A DNA stretch of 64,000 nt from Larus michahellis (Eukaryota; Chordata; Aves; Charadriiformes; Laridae), in the NCBI RefSeq assembly GCF_964199755.1, contig NC_133903.1, positions 54,752,739 to 54,816,738 of the forward strand, written 5' to 3'. Below are positions 46,501-58,500 of the stretch, piece after piece; positions within the stretch are counted from its first letter, which is position 1, and each line of letters opens with the position of its first letter. The position numbers and the translations under genes were made by a program. A model generated the notes under the pieces. It was not told the origin of the DNA. It was given only the letters and a program-made list of their open reading frames with translations, and did no database searches.

Positions 46501-49500
46501 TGCAGCACAGGATTTACGGTATGACCTGTTGTCAGAAGCAGGAACACAAGGAAAGCACAAAGAACCCGGCCAACAAAGGAGTATGTGGGCAACGGAGGTT
46601 TGCATTGCACCGAGAGGTGAGCTCTTAGTGACAAACTGGGGTAATAGGAAACACACTGCAGATTTTGGAGACCTATAGACAGGAGAATTTACATAAAATA
46701 TGAATTGGATGCGCAGGCACCAGGCCCGAATGAAATACAGGACAGTCACATTACACAGAATGATAAAAAAATATCTAATGTTGTAGAGGAGAGAAGAGGA
46801 GATGTGGCATAGCCATGTTCACGCTCAGCTGTGAATTAGACTTTCTCGGATAGGCATCAAAGATATACATCAAGATTCCACCAGAGGACAATTTGAAGCA
46901 TCAAGTAAAAAAGCAGGACAACACAACAGGATAATAAGATTTCAAGACCAAAAATGTAGACAGTGTTGAAGAAGAATGAGAATAAAGAATTTTTTAAAAA
47001 ATTCTGCTAAAAGAGCTCACAAGAGTCCCTGGTGAATGCAATTTCAGTTAAGTAACAAGGATGGAATGGATGGGGGACTACCTAGGATAATATTGTATTA
47101 GCAGCAAGAAGTATGAACACGCTCACTGAGGAAGGACACTTTCAGATTTTTAGCTAGACTAAAGCTTAAACTCTAGGAACTGTTACTGAGCATATACAAC
47201 TTCCATATTACAAAAGAAAATCGTAACTTCCAGGACTTCTGAATTGGGTAACTTCCCATTAAGATGAAAAGCATCCCTGATACAATCCAACTTACAGAGA
47301 TTCACAGCTTTCCACTTCTTCACCAAGTTCTATCAGAGATGAAACAAATATTTCCTTTGTCTAACTCTTAGGGATGGATGTGTTTGTTTTAGCTGAAATA
47401 CATAACACGTTTAGCCTGACATCTCACTGTTGGCACAGAAAATTTCAGTTCACTTTTCTGCTGAGGTTAGGCAATATTATAAACAATTAAATATGTTTTT
47501 CATAACAGAAAAGATCAAGCAATACTAACAAAATGAGACACTAGAACCCTTACTTGTAATGCATTTTATCAATTCTCCTCCCTCACATCTATCAGGTTTA
47601 GGAAAGTAGTTTATCAAACACTTTACCTGAAATATTTATTTAAGTGCTTTACTAACTGTGGACTGCCCAAAGACCATTAACGTCAGGAAGCTTATAGCTT
47701 AAAATAAGACTGCGTGAGAAAAGACAAGAATTTTAAAAGATTTTGCAAAGCAAACGTGAAGTTTCACCATGACCATCTGTGGCTAGTTTTTAATAAAGGC
47801 AAAGCATACCTTCTTTTCAGTAGTTTAATTACGATACCTCATTGTGTAGTAGTATGAGCGTGACTCCTGTAATTGGCAGTGTCATATGCCCCACACTACT
47901 AGTGAAAGACAGAACTGGCTGGACAGCTGTATCGCAAACCCTGCATTAATCTGTACCTGTAACTGTAAACCTGCCTTTCAGTGCCTTTGAATACCCAACC
48001 CTGTGGAATTAGAAGTATTAAAAAATAATAGCTATTAATTTAATTCTGTATGAAACGTTACTCTTTCACAAGTAAAAATCATGGCACTGCACCCACAATG
48101 CACTAAATACACTTACGCATCCTCCTCTGTTTGAGGCTGCCCTCTTCTGGATAATCCGCTTTCTGAATCGTTCTTAGCTCCATCTCCTAGGAGGTTCACA
48201 AGAAAGAAAAGAAACAATAAAGATGAAAATAAGATATCGAGCATTTGAAGCACATGAAAAAGGTGTTAGTATGAACCTTGACTGTTCGATGATCTTTTAG
48301 GAAGAGAAAAAAACCAAAACGCACTTACGAAACAGGACAGATTCCCTTATAATGAAACACTCTTAGTTCACTGTAATTTACTCTTGTGTAATTTGACCTC
48401 TCATCAATTCACATTACATTTGTGGAAACCTTGGGATTATAGTATTAATAACTGGAAGCTAGTATAATTCTGACACATAGTGTGTCAGTGTCAGTGACAC
48501 ACTGTGTCAGTGACACAGTGACACTGTGTTCTACTCACAAGCTTTTTAATCCTATTAACTGCCTAAATACGGCATTTTACCACAAAGCATTATCATGAAA
48601 ATACTGTAATGACTGAGCAATGAAACCTCCATTTTCCTTTAATAAAAAATGCCTGTCCCCCAATTCCATCTTGTAAACAACTACAAAGAGATACCACAAA
48701 TTACTTCCAAAGGCTCTGACATGCTATATTGACAATATAATATTCTAGCTCATCATATGATGGGGCACGATAAATCATACGCCAGTTGCCATTATTCTGC
48801 ATGGAAAATCACATTTCTACATTTCTGTGCACTGATATTTTGAGCAGTTGCATGTTTCTGTGGGGAAACAGGAACAGGATATTACCACAAAAGTCCGTTC
48901 CCATGGATTTCTTAATAAAACCCAGGCTCACATGTGGTGTTGGTAAACTGGCGGACTGCCATTCTGTAGGTTGGGCATTCTTAAATGACCAGATTCCAAG
49001 AGAAGCGTCTAACACAGGCTGCTCTCCCAAAGCAGGTGGACAGAGGTCTTTACCGTGGCCTTAACAAATGCATTGATGCTAGAACAGACCCTCTGAAATG
49101 AGGTGCTTTTCACGTTTCACTGTAATACGTCTCAGACTAAAAAAAGAGAGGCCGCACTAAGCATTAAACACTTTGATTTCTTCTTACTAGATCTAAATTA
49201 TTACACATAAGTATCGGCACTCAAGGATAAATTAACTTTTAATTTTAATATTTTGTAAAACATTTAGAAATACTTCAGAATGACAAGGTGCTATAAAAAT
49301 TTAAGCTGCTCCACTACAGTTGCTAAAGGTTAAGACCCCAAAAGATTTCATTTTAAATCTAAGAACTTGTAGAACTTGCACATATATCAGTCATCAGTTA
49401 GGCAACAGATACTACTTTTAGACCAGTACTATGGAATGGCAGAACCCTGGATTGATTTGAATAAAAATAAAACAATTTAAGATAAATCTTAAAAATACGT

Positions 49501-52500
49501 TAGCCAACAATGATGAGAAACTAGTGAATATTTAGTATTCTGTTATTTTGGAAGTTTATGTCATAAATGGATTGTGAGATTTTGGGTAGTTAGGCAAGAT
49601 ATGAATTATCAGGCAGCCCAACAGGACATACATAGGACATCATAAAGACCTACTATCTTACAGCTGTGTTGGTTCACGTCTTCTCCTAAAATAAATGTTA
49701 CTTTTGAACAATCTTAGCATTCTGTAGGTATTTAGTCTTTTTGGAGGCACTCCTCCACAGTGTTATTCAAAAGAAAGTCATGTTCATTAGACAAGTAATT
49801 GCAATCTGACTCCTCAGTGAGGTAGATGCATGCTACTTTGTGGACTTCGCACAATGCAAAATAAGTTCTCATAGCTAATGGCATTAATTTTGTAATAAAT
49901 TTCATTCTGTTTTCATAGAATCATAGGGTTGGAAGGGACCTCTGGAGATCATCTAGTCCAACCCCTGCCAGAGCAGGGTCACCCAGAGCAGGTTGGGCAG
50001 GAACGCGTCCAGGCGGGTTTGGAATGTCTCCAGAGACGGAGACTCCACCACCTCTCTGGGCAGCCTGTGCCAGGGCTCTGCCACCCTCACAGGAAAGAAG
50101 TTCCTCCTCATGTTTAGGTGGAACTTCCTATGCTCAAGTTTGTGCCCGTTACCTCTTGTCCTGTCCCCGGGCACCGCTGAAAAGAGCCTGGCCCCATCCT
50201 CCTGACACCCACCCTTTAAGTATTTATAAGTGTTGATAAGGTCCCCGCTCAGCCGTTTTTTTTCCAGACTGAGGAGACCCAAGTCCCTCAGTCTTTCTTC
50301 ATAAGAGAGATGTTCCAGTCCCCTAATCATCTTGGTAGCCCTTTGCTGTCCCCTCTCCAGCAGTTCCCTGTCCTTCTTGAACCGGGGAGCCCAGAACTGG
50401 ACACAGTACTCCAGGTGCAGCCTCACCAAGGCAGAGCAGAAGGGAGGATGACCTCCCTCCACCTGCTGGCCACACTCTTCTTGATGCACCCCAGGATGCC
50501 ATCGGCCTTTTTGGCCACAAGGGCTCATTGCTGGCTCGTGCTCATCCTGTTGTCCACCAGGACTCCCAGGTCTCTTTCCACCGAGCTGCTCTCCAGCAGG
50601 TCAGCCCCAACCTGTCCTGGTGCATAGGGTTATTCCTCCCCAGGTGCAGCACCCTACACTTGCCCTTGTTGAATTTCATAAGGTTCCTCTTTGCTCAGCT
50701 CTCCAACCTGTCCAGGTCTCTCCGTATGGCGGCACAGCCTTCTGGTTTTCTTACGTACTGGTCACAGAAAAATAGAATATAGATTATACTCTAACACCTC
50801 ACTTACTGGTGATATGCATGATCTATTAACACACTACACTTAAAATAAAAGTGTCTTTTCAGAAAGAGAAAAGAAATTGTGGGTTTAAAAGGACAACCTG
50901 AAACCTGTGATATAAGGAGAAGTCTTATATACCACCATCTTGCAGCTAGATGAACACAGGGAAAAAAAAAAGATGGCTAGTACTACATAATGGAATAATT
51001 ATCCATCTAAATGTCAGCTATGACCATGTGATCTGCCTTTTTATAGGCAAAAAGAATGTTCCCCTATGTCCATACTTAATATCAGTATAGACATATAGTA
51101 CATGTTCACCTTTCCCATCAACATCCTAATATACAGGCATTTTAACGCGAGACATTTTGCCCCTCTTTTTCCTTTCACCTAAGAGATAAGGCACATAATG
51201 CAAATGCAGAGATGCTGAAAAAGTTTTAAAACTTACAGTAGATTTAAATGTTTGCGTATTATCATGTGTTGTGCCAGCAAAAAGCATCGACTAAAACTAA
51301 AGGAAAGAGGTCATTAAAGCAGGTAATTACAAACATGTAGGGATAGCAAGAGAAGATATCTAAAGAGCCATAGCATTTTTAGTTTTGTATCTGACTGCTA
51401 TCGTTCTATATAATTTTAAAAGCTTTTTGCAAAGGTAAGTGTTAAAGTGCAGGTGAATATCCCGCCAGGCTGAGGTATAGTTTCATATTCTGCAGACAGC
51501 CACAAAATTAAAATCTGCATTTATACATAAAAAAGTAGAATTTTTTTTTCAGAACTGCTTTTGTGATGTGGCAACACTAACAGAAAGCTTACTGCTCCCT
51601 TTGCCTTAGACTGTGGTCAACGGGGACATAGATTGTTCTAATCTGACTCTTCCCTCAGGATACAGGCAATCTTAATTCAGCGATCATTAGTGGCTAGGTA
51701 TAATATGCAGTAGCTTTGCTTGAATCTGAATACTTACTGCTTCATTCTGGCTGAGAATGGAGCTTGCCACATCATGACAAAACAATTAATTGAAGTATGG
51801 TATGACCTGACCTTTCCATGACATAGCAGATGCCAGCACAGGCATACCAACTGATGGCAGTAACAATAGCCACATCTCTGATCTGACGGAGAACACCTAC
51901 TGGCAACTCTTCTCATTGAAAGGTTTCTTCCTACAGGATGAAGAGATTCAGATTTACCACAAGGCAAAAAAAAAAGTCACATAGGCTCTTTGTTCCACCC
52001 AGGAAGTACCATCAAATCCTGAGACGGGTAGAGGAGTTAATACACCCAAACACAAAATTTCCTTCTTACTGATGAAAGCAGAGACTGCCATAGAAATCTG
52101 ACCTGTGAAGACTTTGAAAATACCTTTCTCTCTGAAGAAAAACAGAGTAGATAAATGTACATGTCAAAGACATAAATTCCCTAACAAACTAAGTCAGAGT
52201 GCTGCTCACTGGAAGAGTTACTTTTCACAGTAAGAAGAAAGTTGGAAAACAGTGGGGTTAGATTGCTATCTAACTTGGTTTAAACTCCAAGGAGAAAATT
52301 CAACACATAACCAGGGCTATCCGTGGGAATACTTAAGACAATGTTTTAAACAATTTTGATGAAGAAGAAAATAATCCCCAAAAGAAACTCTTTATAGTCT
52401 TTTAAGAATGCAGGGGTCAATACTTTGAACGGCTGATTAAATGTCACTGAAGATTTCTAGATGTGACGTGGGAGTGTAGAGATACTCACTGTGCCAAATC

Positions 52501-55500
52501 ACCATCTTTTTAGGAAGAAAGAAGTTGTCACTAGTTTTGAGAGAAGGAATTGTTCACAAGACAGGGTAGGCACTGTGGCAAAGATCCTTACTTTCTGGTA
52601 GGCAAAGTTTTACTCCCTCCATCCCAAACCGGGAAGTACATAAACTTCGTTGCAGGCCTGTCGTTGCAAATATCAATGTAGTTCTCAAAAGGCCACAAAA
52701 TTAAACACATATCAACTGTATGTATCTTAAATTATGTGAAGGCAAGGGTGTCCTAAAAGACAGGTCCTTTCAATAAATCAGGTCTGCAGAACTAGTTGAG
52801 ACATGCTATCACTCACTGAAAGAGTGGGGAGAAAATTAGTCTAATTATTCCTCCAAAGGTTTCTTGGAATGTCAATGGTTGAAACAGCCACTTCTGTACT
52901 AGCTGCAGGGGCAAACCCCCAATTCAAAAGCATAGCACTGGTGGAGAAGACAACCTATTCTGGGGAAAACTGGAATCAGCAGAGAACTCAGTAGGAAAAT
53001 TGTGAATATTCCAACCGGCAGCGAGTGCTCATAAAAAACTCGACTGCATTAAAACTGTTCGACAAACAGGTAACAAGGACACAAAGGCAGGTTATAATGA
53101 AGACTGGCAGCATGACAAAGAATTAGGATATAGCTGCTTCTGTTTAGTTTCCTAGCACGATACTAATTAGGAAAAATAAACCAACCCAAAACCTCGGCAC
53201 AGGGGCCTGTAACTGTGCATAGCTATGTTGCCACCAAAACACCCCACATTGCCATGCTTGCTTGGGTCATCTGCTATTTTTAATAAGGAAAAGGGGTGTA
53301 ATGCTCACAGATTGCAGTATTTTCAGCTTGAAGGATTCCAGTAATTCTCATTTTTTGGTCAGCCAGCTTTGATAGAATCCCAAAATTTCTTGATCACATT
53401 CCTTTAAAAAAAGAAAAAAAAATCCCTTTTTTCCTGGATAAAAAAATCCACTTTTGTAGATCCATCATGAGAACATGTGGTGCAATACCTAGTGCAAAAA
53501 TCTGCAGACAACTAGATAAATTTCAAACAGTGGTTATTCTATCCTGCTCAGAATATTTCTACTCATCATAATTCATGAATGTTAGTGAGGCCTCAATTAC
53601 TGCACATAAATTCCAAAATATATGGGGCATAAAAAGCTCTTTAACCCAACAAAAAGGCATAACAAGAACTGATGGCTGAAAATTAAAGCCAGACAAATTC
53701 AAAATCAGACAGGAGAATTTTTTTTTTTTTTGTAATAGCAAAGGTAATTGAACAAGGAACTTGCTAACAAGGGAAGTGATGGATTTTTACTATTATTTTT
53801 TAAATAATTTGAATCTTCAAATCAAGACTAAACTGTCTTTCTAGGAGTTGTACTGCAAGGAAATAAAGCTCTTGGGCTCTATATGGGAAAGATGACACGA
53901 AAGTCTCTTTGTATTAGTTTTTTAATATAAAAAAGACACACCAGGTGACCTAATGGTTCTTTAACACTTAAAAAGACCCCAACCTATACAGCCATAAAAG
54001 CAGGTTAGTCTACTGAAAATATATATAGTTCGCCTGCATCAAAAAGTGTGACTGTGTAACTAAGTGCACATATATCTTAAAGTGAACTGGAAATAATATG
54101 ATTTTAAAAAGGCATATTTTCTGAGAGCAAATGACATTCAGTGTTATGTTAGATTAATTAAAAATTGCCTTACTATGAAAAAAAATAGTAAAAAATTATG
54201 TAAAAGAATGCCAAGCAGAAGAGTTAAACTTACTGAACGTCCCTTTTAGCTTTGATTTGATAAAATCTACGTTAACTTTCAATATTGATAGAGAAAGACT
54301 CAGAGCTGAGAAATGCTATATGTAGGTATGCATGCATACATGCAAGCATTTACCACCAGAAACCTGGAAGTACGTAAACCAGGCCTTGCATTGCAAATCG
54401 CAACACAGTTCTCAAAAGGCCACAAAAATAAACATGCATCAACTGCACCCATCTTTTCTTTACAGCTCTCTGGACCACGAGAGAGCCCAGACCTCAGCTG
54501 CGTATTATGAACAATGAATGGCACTGCCTCGCAAGAGCAAACCAGACTTCCTTGCAATAATCTGAAGCAGCACATAGTACACAGCAATGTCAGAATATCT
54601 TCCCCTATAATCCAAAGAAGAGCAAAGTCACTCTCAGTAGCACGTACCAGTTCTGGCAATGAAAACTGGGACTTAGAAAGAAAGCAAACAAAGGACATGG
54701 CTACCATAAACAGGCCTAACCAAAGGAATTAATGGAATTATTGCCAAAAATGCCAGTATAGGCTTTTTTGTTCTGAGCCAAAGTCAAACATTCTTAATAT
54801 TGATTAACAGAAAGCAAAACTTGTTTCACAAACAAGCTGTTTCATAAACACCCCCAAGATTTATACTGAAAAGATTCAAGCTTTAAAAATCAACATCAGC
54901 TTTTCCAAAAGAGATTAAAATTCTTTAAGAGGAAAAAGAAATCAAACATACCACATGAGACATAAGTTACTAAATCAAGCCAATAGCCAGAAAAATGTTG
55001 CAGTAAGAAAGGCAGAATGTTCAACTAACCATTTGATGGATGATTTCTGAGATTTTGTGCATTACGACTCGTAGGAGGTGAAAATGGACTCATTTCGCGT
55101 GTCCCTGTTGTCGGTGAATAAGAGTTTAGATTTTCCTTTCTGGTCTTCAAAGGTGTTGCATCAGATGGCTAAAATGTAGCAAAAGACAAAGAATCTAAAT
55201 GAATATTGGCTAACGATAAAGAACTACCTATGACCACCTAAACATACAATGGTTGTAAACTTCCCTTCTGCAAATTAATTACATGCTGGCCTCTCCCTTT
55301 CCTATCAGTAGAGTTACATATTGCACCCCAAACCAGACAAAGCCTCTCTGAACATTTACCACCTGCTAATAGATTTTTCTAAGCAATTCCTAACTTTATG
55401 TGCTCCCATTTATGGAAAGCCCGTGCTATATGTTGTGGTGGGGTGACCTTCACTGGCTGCCAGGTGCCCACCAAGTCGTTCTAGCACTCCCCCTCCTCAT

Positions 55501-58500
55501 TCACATTAGTTTTACTCAAAAGAATAAAAAGTTCTTCAAACGTTAGCCTCCCAGTTTTCATAAACAAAAAGGATGTGGTTTCCAGAAATTTAGATATTCT
55601 AGAATTAACACCTGGGTGCTTTTTGTTTCGTTTTTTTTTTTAAAGCAGTCAAAACCTGGTATTATTTTTCCTGCAGTATTGAAAATTTAAGACACATGAA
55701 CTATAAACCACTATTTTTAGATTTTAATTCTATCAAAAGACAGTTATTTCTAATGATTTTCTAAACAAGTGTTAATCAAAAAAACACCAAGTCCATTAAA
55801 TCCAAAATTTTGTTTCTGGCTTACAATTTCAATATGATATTCAATAATGATATAAAAGGAGTTATTTAATGACGTTAAAGGAATTGTGCACAGAGGTTTT
55901 CAAAAGAACTAGTCTGCAATTCTGAAATATTAACTGGGGTTATCTGGGACACAGTTCACTCTCTATATTAGATGCTGAATTGCAACTCTGAGAAACTGGG
56001 ATTTCACTGCACTGCTAATCTACAGAATAAAAAACCAAACCAAAACCACACTTTGTTTGCACATAAAGGGCTTCAGCTCTAGTAACAACTTGATTCCAAC
56101 TACGAAGTTTAGCAGCTTTAAATAACACCATCAAAAAAGTCTGTCAAAAAGGAGCCATACACAAAAATACACATGGACACACAGCACTTAAAGGAGACAC
56201 TTAAAGTCAGCAGTCAGCTTTATTGTACATGATTGTTCTGTAATCTCTTTAATTAATCTCTCATTTATTATTCAATTTATGTTAGAAAAAGTATAATAGG
56301 TAAGCATATTACACTGTTTCGATAGCATAAATGAAATACAAGGTGAGGATCTGGGGTTTATATTCATTACAGCATGCACAGTACTTAAGCCAAGTTGAGG
56401 AAAAAGAAATTTCAAAAAAGCAGACAACCTGGTATTTCCACTTTAGTAACTGATATTTCCACCGCATTTTCAAATTAATAACTCATTTATTCCCTTTCCA
56501 TACTTCCCATATGTTGTCCTGCTTTGCTGGAATAAGACCCTCATCCTACTCCTTTTTAAACCAGACTAAACGAAGGGTATACTAATCTTCCTGTCCAGTA
56601 AGGATTTCTCAGCGCATGAATCTCCTGGGTGCTGTGGGAAAAGGGCTACTGGGGACATGGTTGAGAGCTCAGAGCGTGGTACAGGACAGAAAGACAACTC
56701 TGAGAAGGCCTGAACCTCGTAGGTTTAAGGTCCCACAAATATCCCCTGGGAAATTTAACTACAGCAATTTTAGATTTAGGAGGCAAAAGCAGTAACCAGG
56801 TAATATGGGTGAAAGCCGCAAGTCATACCAGGATGTAAGTCATATCAGATCACAAAGCTACATATACAAAGGTGACTTAAAGCCTCTACAATCCATCAGG
56901 AATCCAGGACCTGGGAAAAGGCTACATTTTATTACTGAGTAAATTAATGATAGAGAATATTAATGTTTTCATAATTAATCTTAAATTCTTGAGGTGTTAT
57001 AAGGAAACTGCTTCTAAAAAGTATACATTTACAGAAGAACTAGGAATATGAGTTGTACCTAGAAGTATAATGGACAATTAGGTAACCCTCAGAAGTCGTC
57101 TTCTCGATCCTAGATGGTTAGCAGTTGATTTAAGTGTCCTGAAGCCTAACACTGCTATTTTCCCACCTACCTAGATATGCATACTCTTGTTATCTATATG
57201 AATGAGTGTTTTTATCATGGCTTCTACTACCTTCTCGACTTTACCAAAATTACAGGATGAGTTCTAGAAGTTAACATATCATATAAGCGTTATTGGCTTT
57301 CAGTTTTCCACACCGCAATATTATTAAATTCCTCTCGATTATATAAAAGTATAAGAATGTTCAATATCCCCTCTAAAAAGCAAACAGCATAGTCTAATAC
57401 CCCTTTCCTGCTCTTCACTACTGAACTCCTATTAAGACACCCTGATCTTTTAATTTCCTTCATTTGAAGGCATTTCTTGTGCCACTTGTACCACAGTCTA
57501 TGTTCACACTCATTTTCTTCCACAGAATGATATAGATTCAAAGATTATTATTTCTGCAATTATACTTTAAAGTAGAGTGACAGTACATTCAATTCTAATT
57601 CAAGTGAAGACAAAATACTGATTTATGCAATGACATTATACTTCCAGTGTTGCTTGATACTCTATTTCTGATATATCTTACTGCACTTCTACACAAAGCT
57701 GCAGTTTTGATGTTTTTCTTCTCCTACTCTACCTTGAGTGGTTACCCTTAATCTAGAACCCAACAGTATTAGTCATTAGTAATATGACTTACACCGTATT
57801 TCAAAAGATCTAATTTGCTGCCCACTTACCTAGCTTTCTTATAGCTCCTGGATATTACTCTGTCTTGTTTTAGTCTTGAATACCCTAAATAATTTCACAC
57901 CAGCTGCTTATACTCTTTTTTGCAGTCTATCAGTATTTAAACAATATCGGATGGAAATCTTCAGTCTGTTGTCACTAATATTTTGCCACATTCAAGCAGG
58001 TTACAGAAATGTTTCAAATCGTCTTAAATGAAATATTAATTATAGTAAAGTATCAATGCCACTTTAGGCATATAAATGTCATCAAAACTCTTTTGTAACA
58101 GGGAGAATCTCCAATCTGCTTACACTTTCAGGATATTTTTCCTGCTAGAACAGCAGTCACCTCGGCCACCATATTTCTGGATATGAAGTAAGACTCCACT
58201 GAGCAGCTACCTGGAAAAAGTTACTGTAGTACTTCAAAGGACAGTATTTATTTGGCAGTAAGAATTTTCCTTCCAGGAAGGAGAGTCGTGGTCCAGTTAC
58301 GCAATTTGTTAATGACACCACACTAACATCACAAAATCTAAAAATACTAATTTCTGATCTGGTTAGTTCAGGCATGCTTTGAGTACTGTGACCAGCAGGT
58401 GGAATGAGGGCCTCCGGAATAACAGGAAAGAAATTGTAGAAACAGCAATGGATGTGGCAGAGCTAAAAAAGATACTTCACACAAACCGTGTGTTTATTAC

